From positions 93,020 to 157,019 of the forward strand of contig CACRXP010000705.1 in NCBI GenBank assembly GCA_902702965.1: 64,000 bases of DNA, given 5' to 3'. A model generated the notes under the pieces. That model did not search any database. It was not told the origin of the DNA and was given only the letters and a program-made list of their open reading frames with translations. Origin of the DNA: Spirometra erinaceieuropaei. Lineage: Eukaryota > Platyhelminthes > Cestoda > Diphyllobothriidea > Diphyllobothriidae. A program made the translations under genes and the position numbers. Of this stretch, positions 51,101-63,342 are shown one piece after another (positions within the stretch are counted from its first letter, which is position 1; every line of letters begins with the position of its first letter).

Positions 51101-53640
51101 ATATTCTAAACTAATGTTCATCAATTTATTTTGCTGTACGTGCCGTCTGTTTCTACATATGCCGTTCATCGGCATAGGATCTTTCTGTATCGCCGAGCCT
51201 GCAACGATATTACAACGTGAACCAAATTATCGCAGAAAAAAAATTTTACGTGAAATATTTATACCGACTGTAATTTAAAATTGCTAAACCTTTAAACCTC
51301 CTGCACGATAATGTCTCTATTTAAGTTACAAGCATCAAATGGACGGAGGAGAATAAATTTGCAAAAGAAAGTCACTATTTACTTATGGCTTTCAAAGACA
51401 AAAAATTGTCCAAATGTGTTCTCTTACCAGCGAAATTCGTTTCTTGACGCGTGTTTTGTTGACGATGGAAGGGTTATTACTGAGCAGAAAGCTGGGAATC
51501 TTTAATGTAATGTTTGTCTGACGCATAAGTGCGACTGACAAAGCGCATCGATGTTTTTCCACAAGATATGCATTCAACGATGGCAATATGACAAAGGATA
51601 TGCTTAAGGACCACAGATGCGACGTCGTGGCTTAAAGTGCAGCCGTTGGCATCATGCAAATGTGTTAGAAAAATTGGCGATTTTAACTAAATTAAAAAGG
51701 CGCTAGCGCACTCTGGAGAATACCCAACGATCTACGTTTGAAAGTTGTAACCATGAATTTCATATAATCACATTTGATCAACGCGAGGTAATTAGCTTTA
51801 ATTACTCGAGGACTCATCGTCAGTGTTCAACCGTAAAAACAACGATTTCCATTCAAAATTCCTGCCTGTCTTAGCCCATTTCAAATGAGTAGTTGTCTTC
51901 CGGGGACGGCATAGTAAACATTACGCAAACAAAAACCTAAGAAACTGATTAAACTTTTTCTGGCCCTTCCACTGGCCAATTACCGAAAATTTTCAACTGG
52001 ACCTGTGAATTTGTCACTATTTTTCCTATTGCGGATCTACATGTAGAACCTCTTGTTACATAAAATGCATTATACTGACAGTCGCCGCTTGAAAAGAAGA
52101 TCTAAGAACCCGTATATTATTGCATCATCCATTTGTTACTGCTCGCATTCGGCGAATGCCTTGATTTCGTGAATTTGCAAAATTCTTTTTTTCATGGCGC
52201 ATGTTATATTCTTTCTAACCTGTTTTGTCGTCAAAGTGACCCATGGTGGTCAGGCACACGACATCATTTATTTTATTAAGTAATAAAATTAATGTAGACG
52301 TTTTGAATCCCGCAGGATTATTAATAGGAATCCTATGAATTTACTTTTGACTGCCCAAAAATAATTTAATGCAGCCTAATGTATTACCTTAATGCGACCC
52401 TCTTTTCGTCCTCAATACTGAAATGGCCTTCAAATTGCATCTCGAAACATTCCGACTCGTCTGAATCCGTGCTTCTGGTTTAACAGGGAGGGAACACGCG
52501 GAAAACGGCAAAATGTTCACTTAAACGGACTAGAGCTTCGGATGGCTGATCATTCTTAAGCCTTGTTCGGAATATCCAGTGTTCAATGACATGGACAGGG
52601 CGTTTGCTGCGAGGGATTTCCGTCTATTCCTGCCTATTTGTATCCAAATCGTGGTTGCTAATCTGCCTGCAAGATTGGGGCTTTGGTAGCTTGTCTTTTC
52701 TTGAGGAGTCAGACAGTATAAAGAATAGGTCAAAGGAATATTTCATTTGACCTGGACAGCCCACGGTACGAAATTGCAATCCAATATGTCGTCTGTCGTA
52801 AAGTATATCGTCCTTTTGGTAAACGTGACATGCATGACCTCGTCTACGCCTAACTGACAGCTTTACTGAGCCCATGTGTTTAGATTCTGTCTCCCTTTTA
52901 TGTCATTCGTGGGCCACTCCTTTGTGCCCCAGTTTCGTTATGCAAGCGACAGAGGGTTTGTCTATCAGAAGTAATCAAGCCGAAGTAAGCCCAACACGTG
53001 TCGCGTCTAAGTTGACTTAAGATTTTGGTGGCATTTTATTAATTATAACATAATTCTGGCCGCGAAGGTGAAGTCGAGCGTTTTATAGAAAAAAAAAATA
53101 ATGAACACAAGCCGGTGGTGTAGTTTGCCGAAAACGAGTTTGGTGGCCATGCAGCACAATTTTTTATTTGTTTGTATTTCGCAAAATTAAATATGTATTA
53201 TAGATGGCATGTACTACAACTTAAAGCACGCTTAAGAACTGCATATTGCTGCATTCTAAAGGATGTATTAACTTTTGAGAAAGTTTCTTCGTAAAACGCA
53301 CTATGCCCAAATCCGGAAAAGGACGCAAGTTTGTACTTGAATGAGATGATGCCGCTGATGATCGAGCTGCCATCCCCTCATGTATGCCGGCCCTCATGCC
53401 TTGCCTTGGATGTCCTATACAAAGTGGCCTCGTCTATTAGAGATCCTAAAACGAGTATGCATCATTTGTGATTTAGCTAATTCTTCCTTTATTCTTATTT
53501 GTGGTTCACTGTCTTGTGCCGCAGTTACGTTAGGCGATCGACGGCTCGTTTGTCTAAAAGAAAATAGCAACCCGGCAAAAACATCACGGTCCGCATCCAC
53601 ATTGTCGTATGTGCTGTTGGCATTTTATTAAATAAACAAA
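48161..53640. repeat. Inverted copy of the left modules
   Basis: Read on the minus strand, the sequence follows 600-5,350: for example 49,270-49,500 against 4,350-4,570, 50,000-51,000 against 2,900-3,950, and 52,200-53,000 against 1,020-1,660. Within it 48,290-48,780 runs in plus orientation against module M, an inversion inside the inversion. The junction near 48,290 is the same as the one at 34,165 in block B. The copy is more diverged than blocks A and B are from each other. No gene is supported. Confidence 0.6.
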
Positions 53641-53845
53641 AATAAGACCACGAAGGTGACTTCGAGGGTTTTTTGTAAAGGGTTTATTTGGCCCTGGTTT
53701 GGTGGAACTCAAAGAAAACAGGCGTGATGTTCATGCAGCTCAATACTCAAAACGCGCTATATCACTGCAGATAACTGCATTCTGAAGTATGCATATACTT
53801 GCGGGAAATTACTATTTTTAAGCAAACAAGGACAGCAGGATTTAA
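53641..53845. other. Spacer between inverted modules and the Penelope remnant
   Basis: AT-rich sequence resembling parts of 29,900-30,000 and 20,280-20,480 in inverted orientation. No gene is seen. Confidence 0.3.
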
Positions 53846-53958
53846 TGATACCACAAAATTTTGCGACGGCTTCTCAACTGCTGCCGGCCGTTGCGTAACA
53901 GAATTAACAAGTGAGGAAGGTTCAGAGGTTTGAAATTCGACAGAGAAAATCAATGTTA
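53846..53958 (-). repeat. Inverted repeat, left arm
   Basis: The left arm pairs with 54,622-54,740. Its inner 27 bases (53,930-53,956) match the right arm (54,624-54,650) almost perfectly in reverse complement, and the similarity continues outward with gaps. It may be a Penelope pseudo-LTR in inverted orientation. Confidence 0.65.
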
Positions 53959-54083
53959 AACATCAAGGTCAACGTGTACTGCGCGCAGACTTATCGATAA
54001 AATGGAAACATCAAAATGCAACATAGGAATGAAAATGGGAACTAGGCATGCCAAAGGATTTCGGCAATCAAAAGGGCTCAGTT

Positions 54084-54610
54084 CTACCAGGGCCAGCTGA
54101 GGCTGACCACGTGGTCTAACTGTTTACATAGGTCGGGTTTCGCCCGGCGTATACAGGATGCCTCCAGGTAGCACAATAACTGATTAGTTCGTGCTCGAAC
54201 TTATACTCGAATAGACGTTTTAGGCTCAACCGAATGGTCAGTCTCAAGAAAATGAATTGAAATAGAAGAATGCGGAGTCATATTCTTCTGCTTTAGAAGC
54301 CATTTAGGCAGGTGCTCAACTACTCTGGCTTCCAGTTGCCTTTGCGTGCGCCCAATGTACTTGCAACTACGCTGCATCCACAAGTGCATGCACATTTGTA
54401 AACACAAGTTGACGTGGCGTGCAATGGCAAGGCATCCTTCGCCCGTGGAACTTCGATAGTCTTAGTAAGACTGTAGAAGATTAGTTCAGCTGAGTTGTAA
54501 GTTCTTTCAATAGCGCATCTCAATCGCCGCCTAATGACATTAGCGATGATGTCGCTTCTTAAGGGTAAGGATATCATAACGGGCTTTTTGGGAACAGATT
54601 GTTCTGTCAA
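54084..54610 (-). mobile_element. Penelope-like element, GIY-YIG endonuclease end (second family)
   Basis: The minus strand reads the RT-endonuclease linker (KKPVMISLPLRS, then a VYKCAC cysteine cluster), then a GIY-YIG domain (YIGRTQRQLEARVVEH), and after a frame change the C-terminus (LLCYLEASCIRRAKPDLC) to a TAG at 54,086-54,084. There are at least two frameshifts, one inside the cysteine cluster near 54,370. It is only distantly similar to the endonuclease at 56,623-57,088, so it belongs to another lineage. It is flanked by inverted repeats, as Penelope copies sometimes are. The copy is dead. Confidence 0.8.
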
Positions 54611-54621
54611 TTTTGGCTGTT

Positions 54622-54740
54622 TTACATTGATTTTCTCTGTCGAAATTCAAACATATGTACCTTTTTTCACTTGTTATTTTTGTTATGCAACGACCGGCAG
54701 CAGTTGATCAGCCGTCGGGAAATGTTGTGGCACCATTAAA
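54622..54740 (+). repeat. Inverted repeat, right arm
   Basis: It is the reverse complement partner of 53,846-53,958. Both arms hold a CAGCAGTTGA...GCCGTC block, and the right arm continues with GGGAAAT. Confidence 0.65.
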
Positions 54741-55840
54741 TTCTTCTGTTTTTGCTTGCTAAAAATTCATTCCGAGGAAATATTGCTTCACAAATATAAC
54801 CATGTCTAAGACCAGGAAGGTAGTCAAGCGCGTACTCAAAAAACGTTACCGTTCTTGATGGAGCTGTCATAACTGCATGAGTGCAGGCTGTCATAACTAA
54901 CATTGGTTGTCCAATGCAAAGTGGCCCTTGTCTGTTTGAGTTAACAAAAAGAATTATGCAGAGTATGTTCAATCTAGGAACAAACGGTTTTCGTCTGATA
55001 CAAGGATTCTCGAATGTAAGCAAGGAAACAGATGATAGGTTATTTTTGGCAGAATATTTGATGCTAAAAGCATACTTTCTGTAGCCTACCTGAACCTCCA
55101 GTCGTACAGCTGCTTAATGCAATCAAACTCATGCATCTCTCCTGAATCAACAACTAAAAATTTGTTCTAGTTCTACGTCGGCTAACCAAATTTAAAACAT
55201 GGATTACACCATTACTCAACTATATACGAAATACTTGTATTGGAAAACGGTTTTTATTGCTGCGAGATGCCGAAGTTTCAAGCCACACGAAATTACCCAT
55301 GCGCAGGAGTACGATGAAAAATAATATAAAAAATTGGGAAAGTATTAAAATGCCACATGTAGAGCGGTTGCTTTCAAAAAATCTGGAGCAGACACAATTG
55401 TTTCCAAAATACTGAGAACTGTCGGGTTTCGTCTGCTCTGCCGAAAAGCAGAACGTCTACTCCCGCTGTCCGCAGAGTTAGCTGGGAGATTTGTATCAGT
55501 CATCTACACCAAGCAGATACAGGTGGTCATGATATGCGTCATTGGCTGAAAAAATGTAAAGTGTACAATTGTAGTATGCCGGCATGACGTTTCGGGTTTC
55601 TAATCGAAGTCATCATATCGGGAAGTGGCTGAGAAGGAAGAAGGGAGGCATACGAACGCAGTATTTTATGGGCTGACAAGGATTGACCGGGAACCGCGTG
55701 TGTGCAGTGACGTCGTAGTGAACTCCGAATAAGCGACAGCATTTGCGACTTCCATATATGATATAGATGACTGGGCGATATAACCGGGCCAGAACAATTT
55801 TGATATGCGTCCGGCGTATTTGGCACCCTTTTAACCTACA
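54741..55840 (-). repeat. Module N, inverted copy
   Basis: It reads on the minus strand like 25,400-26,500 and 19,320-20,000. No gene is supported. Near 55,590-55,625 the minus strand has ATGATGACTTCG and CCGAAACG, the same hammerhead-like pattern as at 29,036. Confidence 0.55.
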
Positions 55841-56599
55841 CTTATTTTAGTAATTGTCGTATTGTGTAAACCCATTCCTGTGTTATCCTTACATTTTTTA
55901 CATTGTACAGTACTCATCGTGCAGCTTTATCTCAAGGATAACTCTGCCAGCACAGTCCATAATGTGTTGCCCACCCTTATGCGATACTATGGGTTATCTT
56001 GGTAGCACATCAACACCGCCTTTTTATATCATTCGTAAACCATTACGGCAATAATTGCCCTTCACTTGGCATTACCACAACTCTTAAGTTAATCCGAAAA
56101 TTGCAAAAGCATTTGAACGCCACTTATCAGTCTGTAGATGTAACGGATCTGGTGAAATTTCCAGTAGGCCGTGGGCTAGGCGCCCATTCCGTTTTGACAG
56201 ACTCACAAGGATTTTTAATATTGATAGACGCGGCATTACTAAGTAGGCTCATCAGTTGGTGCATGATAATTTTAGAAAATTACGCCTTCTGTTTAATTAC
56301 TTTACGACAATGCTTACTTCCCTTTAATAGTTGACAAATATTACTCACGCAGATTTGCTCATTTCATAACACCGTACGCCTCTGCATGCAGAGGTTTATT
56401 GCAAATATATACTCTTCATCATGCATAGCCTCCTAATCTGCGGAATCCAAATCACTTTTTATGTAAAACCCAATAAGCTATACTCATCGTATATTCAGAA
56501 TTATATGTATCCGCCGGCGAAAGAGCAAAAGGAATGAACTGATTGCAAACGTGTATTGCTGGGTATTAAAAAACCAAGATTGCAATTGCGACCATTTGA
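55841..56599 (+). repeat. Block C, part matching 7,080-8,060
   Basis: The sequence follows the 3' flank of the minus genes in A and B but with more changes, so block C is the oldest of the three copies. A frame at 55,999-56,334 is open only here, with no partner support. Confidence 0.5.
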
Positions 56600-56622
56600 A
56601 TATTTCTAGACAAGTTATTCTT

Positions 56623-57088
56623 GAAGAAGAAGAAGAATCGAGCACCGGAACAATTCGTTTATTATCCTGAGCTTTCACACTCGTACAGGAGTCCATCGTC
56701 AGAGGTAGTGGCAGAAACAGGACAAGCGGCAGTTATAAGGCACGTAGACCCAATCATCGACCGACGTCGCACGACTGGAGGTGACTACGAAGGGCTCTGT
56801 ACGCCGGCGCCAGATCGATAAATCGATTGACCGAGTTCTCATCCGAGGCCCAGGCTTCAATCAATTCTCGGCCTGTTTTGTTTCCGGCGTGGGCGACTAT
56901 TTTGGTGGCTGCGAAGTCAAACTCGTGACCCATTTCGTAGGTGTGGGCAGCCACTTGTGACAATGCGTCGCCTCGCCGCACAGCCAGCTTATGTTCATGT
57001 ATGCGCGATCCGAGCATGCGTCCAGTCTGTCCTGTGTAATTACAAGGACAATTTTGACAAGGACAATTCTGTATTTTTGGGTGACATA
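56623..57088 (-). mobile_element. Penelope-like element, 5'-truncated, inserted in exon 3b
   Basis: The minus strand encodes an apparently intact GIY-YIG endonuclease end: a cysteine cluster (NCPCQNCPC), YTGQTGRML with RIHEHK, a histidine-containing stretch (AAHTYEMGHEF), RELIEAW with the expected catalytic Glu, then SVNRFIDLAPAYRALRSHLQ near the C-terminus. The element keeps only its 3' end and finishes in a (TTC)n tail (56,623-56,637 read as GAA on plus). Its 5' truncation, and tail joined directly to host exon sequence, are what target-primed integration would leave. It is younger than the pseudogene it sits in. Confidence 0.85.
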
Positions 57089-57915
57089 GGGCACGCAGAT
57101 TCGCATAAGCACAGCTAGGTAATGGCCTGCTACGGAGTGCTGATTTTATGTAAGACGGACGGTGTGATATGGATCCTTTGGCCGTACAACTAAGAGGTTC
57201 TCCAGTTATAGTTGAAGATATACGGGAGAAAGCCGCTTTCAAATTGTGAAAGTTGATATCAGCAAGACGCAAACGAAAGTTGTTCCAAATGACGCCGCAT
57301 TCCGCACGGTACTCAAATGCAGCCAGAGCATTTATGTGCTTAACTCAAATTTCCACGGTCTTTTCTTCCATCAGCAGCTCGTTCGATGTTGTCAAACAGC
57401 CTTCCGAATTCTAAGCAAATTAAATTTGTTTAAGCATTTCACTGCGCAAGGTCATTTTGTTATTGAAGACAGAGTGTATTCAAGCAAATTTAAACAGACG
57501 GGGGCACGCAGATTCGCATAAGCACAGCTAGGTAATGGCCTGCTACGGAGTGCTGATTTTATGTAAGACGGACGGTGTGATATGGATCCTTTGGCCGTAC
57601 AACTAAGAGGTTCACCAGTTATTGTTGTAGATATACGGGAGACGGCCGCTTCCAGGTTGTGAAAATTGGCATCAACAAGACGCAAACGAATATTTTTTTC
57701 CAAATCAGGCCACATTCTTCACGCTACTCAAATGTAGACAGAGCTGTGAGGTGCTTTACTCGAATTTCCACGGCCTTGTCTTCTATGACCGCCTCGCCGG
57801 ATGTCGGCCAACAGCTTTCGAAATTCTAAGCAAATTACATATGTTTAAGCATTGCACTGCTCAAGGCCATGTTGTGATAGAAAATGCATTTTATTCAAGC
57901 AAACTGGAACAGTAT
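57089..57915 (-). repeat. Tandem duplication of the exon 3 region, about 414 bp
   Basis: Unit b is 57,089-57,500 and unit a 57,503-57,915. Both hold the intron 2 end and the exon 3 start, and both stop at the same base of exon 3 (after CGTGCC). In unit b this is the Penelope insertion point. The units differ at roughly one base in eight or ten, so the duplication is not recent. Confidence 0.7.
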
Positions 57916-59724
57916 ATTTATTTATAAGATTTTAAGTTCAGTTGCCTAAAATAACTACCGGTTTGTGTATGGGGAAAACGGAAAATAGCTAAATTTTCCA
58001 ATGCGGATGTGACATCTAACTAAATCAAAATTCAGTAGCAGAATCTCGTTTTGTCCACAAAATGCAATATTTTGTATCCCTTTGCGGAAGTGGTCATAAT
58101 AACTATTTAATAAACAGCCAAGTGCTATGCTTATTTTTATAAACCTATTATATTGTGCAAAGAATAACTGAAAAACAGAAGGTAACAAGACACGGAATTG
58201 TCATATTTAAACTCGGCTGGATCTTTAACCGAAGACAGCAAGCGATGAAAGGTTTGTCTGACTGTTTCATGGTAAATACTCCAATTGCCTGACGAGATTC
58301 GTTGGGGCGGATGATAAGGGTCCATGCTATCGTTTTTGCATGTCACTGACTCTACAAAAGACAGCGAATTTGCATTTAAAAAAACCCCACGGTGTCATCC
58401 GCAGGTTTACGCTAATCCTGGTCAATGTATGTAGCGAACTCAGATGAGGAAACCCCAGTGACCACCATGATGCTCACGTCGAGGTTTCACTAGGACTGGA
58501 AAACGGGGTGTGACAAGGGCAAGCGTAGTTGGTGTGTATAATTTTAGAAGTGTAAATGGTCAAAAAACAGTTAAAATATTACAGGCTATAACAATTTTTG
58601 TAATCATCTCATTACATGCTGTAACTTAAGCATTTACAAATAGACCGCTTTTAAATGTACATACCATATTTTTAAAATTTTAATTGCAGAAGTGACTGAT
58701 ATTTGTTGATTACCACGCATTCCTTTATCCAATAATTCTATCGGACATTGGACTGTCTGAAGTCACAGTTAAAATACTTTCAATTAAGTTTTATCAACAT
58801 GATAAATTAGCTTTCTCTTACTGTAGCATCATTGCGTCTAGATATGTTGCATAAGTCTATTTTACATTTTGTGCTACATACATCCAGACGCATAGCGTAT
58901 TATACAAGTCAATACTGACAAATAATTTACTTTTGATCATAGATTTACTTAATGAACTCATATGTAAAAAGTTCTGGGTATTTTGTTTTGGATGATATTT
59001 GATTGAGTGTTATTTGCAATCTCTACTGCAGAAAACAAGTTAAACCTACCGCTTACGCAAAAATGACAGAAGTCGGCATCGAAACAGCATAAGACACGTC
59101 TAAACGACACTTGCAGTTACGGAACTGTCCTTTTAATTCTTTCTGCAAAATTAGTTTGTAAAGAACGAATATGTCTTTGCACACAGTGACACATTTGTTT
59201 ACTTTTTTCGCCAACATGCCACAGAAACCTATTATAATTATCAAATACTTTTAAAAATGTCTAAATTTGGCAGACTAAAAAGACATGTTTTTGATTCTTT
59301 TAACAAGTCATCTGATTGGAGAGTAAAATGAAGTCCACATTATGGTCGTCTGTACGTTTTTCAAATGAAAACTTTCTTCAGAATTATATTTTTAATTTTA
59401 ACTGTTTTTGCATTCTGAAATCGAAGGACATTATAACAGATTCTAGATAAACACAAAATTTACAGAAGCAGTAAAAAGTGTCACACCATTATCCTCACAG
59501 TGTGTGCAGCCCTAGGCGCATATTACAAGTCAAAAAATAACTATCAGAGTCGACAAGAGTCCCATTGATGAAAAAACTAAAATTTCCGATTAACTAAATA
59601 AACATACAATAGAAGAATCTCGTTTTGTCCACAAATTGCAATATTGTTTGCCCAGTTGCGGATGAGGCCGTAGTAGTAATTTTATTCGCAGCCAAGAGCT
59701 ATGCTTATTTTTAAAAAAACCTAA

Positions 59725-61145
59725 CGAATTCTCCAAAGAATAACTGATAGACGGAAAGTAAACATGACACTGAATTTTCATATTAGGATTAGGCGGAATC
59801 TTTAAGCAACGACAGCCACCGATGAAAGGTTTGTCTGACACTTTCATGCGCATATGTGTGTAGGATTTTGGGCTATGAAAAATACTCCAGTTGCCTGACG
59901 GGATTCGTTGGAGCAGAAAATAAGGGTCCCTGCCATCGTTTTTGCATTTTATTGACACTAAAATAAACTGCAGATTTGAGTTTTGAAAATAAAGTCCACG
60001 GTGCCATATGCAGGTTAACGCTAATGCCAATCACTTTAAATAGCGAACTCAGACGAGGAAACTACAGTGCGCGATGATTTTTCACTAAAACGGGAAAGCC
60101 GGGAACGACAAGAGCAAGGGTAGTTAATGTTTATACTTGCAGTATTTTAAATTGTCAGATAAAACAGTTTAAAATATTACAGGCTATAACAATTTTTAAT
60201 AATCTCATTACATGTTCTAGCAAACCCATATACACACATAACGTTTGTCCGTTTGCATACTGTATATTTTAATTTTTGATAGCAGAAGTGGCCGGTATTT
60301 TTCGATAACGAAGCATTTCTTTACCCAATTTATCTATCGCAAATTGGACTATCTGAAGTCACAGTTAAAATACCTTCAATTAATGTTTATCGTCATTATG
60401 AAGTAGCGTCCTGCTACTGTTGCATCATTCCGTCTCTATTTTAGCAAATGTCTATTAGAAAGTTTGTGTTGTACCCGTCATGACGACATGCGTATTATGT
60501 CAGTCGATGGTGAGCAAAGTTATACTTCTAATCATGCATGTGCTTGATTAACTCAAATGAAAAAGCTCTAACAATATTTAATTGGACACATTCATGCAGT
60601 AAGCGTTATTTTAATTCTCTAATGCAAAAGCTTATTCAGTAAACAAAACAAACAAAAATCCTTGGCGAAAACGACAATGGTCCGCATTTTAACAGTAAAG
60701 AAAACGTTAAAACGAACTATGACTTTGCATGACCTGCTGAATAATTTTACAATGAACGAATATGGCTTTACACAAGGTGAAACATTTATTCGCTTTTTTT
60801 TCAATAAATGCACTAGACAACTTTTATAATTTCTAAAAATGTCCTGGCTTGAGAAACAAAAAAATATTCACGTGATTCTTTAGAAAAAGCCCTTCTACGT
60901 TGGGAGGAAAAAGTCTGAAATATGTTCTTTTGTACGACTTTCAAATGAGCACTTTCTACACACGATTATGATCAACTGAAAGTTGTATTGGCTTTTTAAA
61001 TTGATGGAAATTATTGAAGATTCTAGATTACTGCGAACTTCACAGAAGCCCTTAAAAGTAGTAATCCATTACCCCGAGAGTGTCTGCAGCCCTCGACTTA
61101 TATTATTGGCCAAATTGCAAATATCAGTGCTGACAACAGCCCTAT
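59725..61145 (-). pseudogene. Dead copy C1 of the secreted protein family
   Basis: Exon 1 (61,145-61,073) has ATA in place of the start ATG and a TAA inside the signal peptide. Exon 2 (59,957-59,725) keeps the full 233 nt and an open frame with CKNDG, LLQRIPSG and MRMKVSDKP, but the donor GT is TT and the acceptor is TTTAG. The NMT glycosylation site is NMK. No exon 3 lies between this copy and copy C2. It is a tandem neighbour of C2 on the same strand, unlike the head-to-head pairs elsewhere. Confidence 0.72.
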
Positions 61146-61750
61146 TGATTTGCAAACGCGTCGTCCCAGAAGAAGAGCAGTTTTTTTACTTATGTGTAAA
61201 GTACAGGAATTACGCCAGGCGGCGCTGCAAAATTTAAGTCAAACTAATTGGAGATTGCAATAAATGTTATTGGCAGAATACGCCGCTCTCTGCATGAAGT
61301 ATACAAAGGCCGGCAAGCAGAATGTTGTAGTAGGCCGCGCTTATGAGAGTCATGTCGAGTTAAAATGTGGCTTTTAGAGCCCTCCTTGAATAGCCTGTTC
61401 ATGAAACCTTAAATCGAAGAAAGAGCCAGTTCGCTATCAACGCTTTTCTAGGATAAAACTGATAAGCAATATCTCTTATCTCTCAGCTCAGCAGGCTCTT
61501 ACCGGACGTGCTTATTGCTGGAACACTTTATCCGTTTTCTTTATAAACCGCCAAGGCTCATCCCAGGCCTGCTATTGACTTATACGCGCTCAACCTGCAA
61601 ACATTGTCAAATGGACCAGTGCAAGGGAGTGCGCCTTGTTAACACAAAGTAACAACATGTACTCTCGCATTCTTAGAGACCCGACTTATGATTTTAACGT
61701 TAAGTATGTGGATGACTATGCGGCTTGTCACCAATACACGACTTTCTATG
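61146..61750. other. Upstream flank of copy C1
   Basis: It matches 10,250-10,800 and 39,900-40,450 with many changes. No gene is seen. Confidence 0.45.
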
Positions 61751-61877
61751 TTAGGGGGCACTCACCGATCGTTCCTACGGAACTCACTCGTTCCGTTGTG
61801 CCTTAAGGGCTCTCTCTCGAGCCCAACCAGCAGCCGCACAGCGGCGCATGATATATAGGCAGAATGATATTACCGAC
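61751..61877 (-). repeat. Single fragment of the array unit body
   Basis: It is the reverse complement of the part of the 313-bp unit between the ribozyme and the tRNA-like region. It includes the GGGCTC/GAGCCC hairpin and the CGGAAC/GTTCCG hairpin (one base changed). It contains neither the hammerhead nor the promoter. Confidence 0.85.
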
Positions 61878-62921
61878 TTTCTATATATATGGCAAGACGA
61901 TCTTAAAATGATTTGCATTAGTTGCTCTGACTGTTGGTTACCACAATGGTAAGAATACTATGACCAGGAAAAAAAATCAGATCTATTTTTGATTAGTAAC
62001 ATAGGCCCACAGTCAAACCCATTTGTTTAATTTAAATAAAAATTAAATAAATAAATAAAAGAGTCAAATGTTACGTTGTAGATACACGTCGGAGGCGACT
62101 GACGTCATCCTAGGTTGTCGAGTAATCAACTAAGTAATTTGTTGGCGCACGTTTTGGCCGTCAAAGTTTGGCCAAATTTACAGTCGTTCTATATTAAGTA
62201 CGGTAGGATTGCACAATTGGCGTGATTCTCTGTCGTACCTCAGTGTTCTTCTGTGTTAACGTAAGCATGCCATCTATTTATATATTAATGTGCATTGTCA
62301 ACATCTGCATTTCAACCGTAAAGAACATGCTTAGGGATAGCAATAATAGTAAACCAGCTGGCTAGAACCCGACAACGGCCGGTTCAAGAAACCGAGTTAA
62401 ATTTTAAATTTCGTACCTATATATCTCTGCGTGCCTTAGAGATAAGTCCCAACGTTTAGAACAGCAAATCTAATTTTCAGAAAACTGCTAACAATTTAAA
62501 ACATTATGGCAATTTTTTTGGCGTCAAGTACCGGTCCTTTCTCGAGAAATGCATTCCGGGTTTCATGCTTTTACTCAAGGATATCGTAAAAATCTTCCGT
62601 AATGAACCAAATGTTAGCATGCGAAAGTCTGATGTAGTCTAATGTTTTGCAATTTTCCAGTTGCATACTCGCTTAGAATTTTACCTGTAAGGGACAGAAA
62701 GTATTGTTCTATTAATGAGACCTGGGTAAAAAGCGAAACTGTTTTTTTAATAGTGAAAACTAGGATTCTTTATGGAAATCTTTAAGGGCGTTATCCGAAG
62801 AGCATACGGAGTGTTTCAGCTGAAGTTTCCATAATTCCAGTACAGATTGGCACTTTGTGTTATTCCGAAAAAGTAGGCTGAAATTCGATCACCGTAAAAG
62901 GGAAGTCAGGCATGCCCTCAC
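61878..62921. other. AT-rich stretch without recognised genes
   Basis: No coding signal or partner in the window is visible. A short (AAAT)n-like run lies at about 62,033-62,060 and might mark the tail of a decayed retroelement. Confidence 0.4.
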
Positions 62922-62925
62922 GTCT

Positions 62926-62985
62926 TGAAGGCGACACGATCGCCGGGACAAGAGCTTTATTAGTCTGACGTTTCGGATACCTACT
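62926..62985 (-). mobile_element. Penelope end sequence, minus copy
   Basis: Read on minus it contains TATCCGAAACGTCAG and AAAGCTCTTGTCCC, the same motif found at the 5' end of the Penelope copies at 12,251 and 41,916. It forms an inverted pair with 63,343-63,400. Confidence 0.65.
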
Positions 62986-63342
62986 CCACTCCACTCCTAC
63001 TTCCCACTCCATACGCCTTGCTAAAACTTCGCCTAGACGCAGTAACAAGCCATGCGGAGAGGGCAGAGGTGAACAGTTTTCCCAACACTGGAGTCGGTGC
63101 GTCAGATGGTCGAGCAATCATCACGCCAAAATCCAATGCACGTGATGAAATTGAAGCAATTATCGACTCGATTGTCGGCCATCAGGCAATGATCACACCA
63201 AGTGCGACGATTCCTAATGAAGGGGAGGGAGACGTGAACGTTCATAGGCATGCGGTAGCATGGCTACTACATCCTATAAATACCGCAGCCTCTTGTGCAA
63301 CAACCACCCTTTTTTACATGTTTGTCCCTAATGATGGATTCG

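Larger units (their letters stand above)
56600..59565 (-). pseudogene. Dead copy C2 of the secreted protein family
   Basis: Exon 1 (59,565-59,493) keeps ATG and MGLLSTLIVIF but has TGA and TAG stops, and its donor is AT. Exon 2 (58,351-58,151) has lost 32 bases net, and its donor is AT. Exon 3 is present twice: 3a from 57,825 to about 57,503, with a TAG after TFE, and 3b from 57,410 to about 57,089, with a TGA after VEI. Exon 3b is interrupted by a Penelope insertion (57,088-56,623). Its last codons, TCLEI, resume at about 56,622-56,600, where the stop is lost (ATTC). The order and phases match the live copies, which confirms the gene model independently. Confidence 0.75.

Noticed and set aside
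53846..54740. Hammerhead in the inverted repeat arms (TTGA, GCCGTC, AAA pattern)
   Set aside because: A merged ancestor of both arms would fit CTGATGA and GAAA with a GCC/GGC stem, but no stem I can be formed in either arm, so the evidence is too weak.
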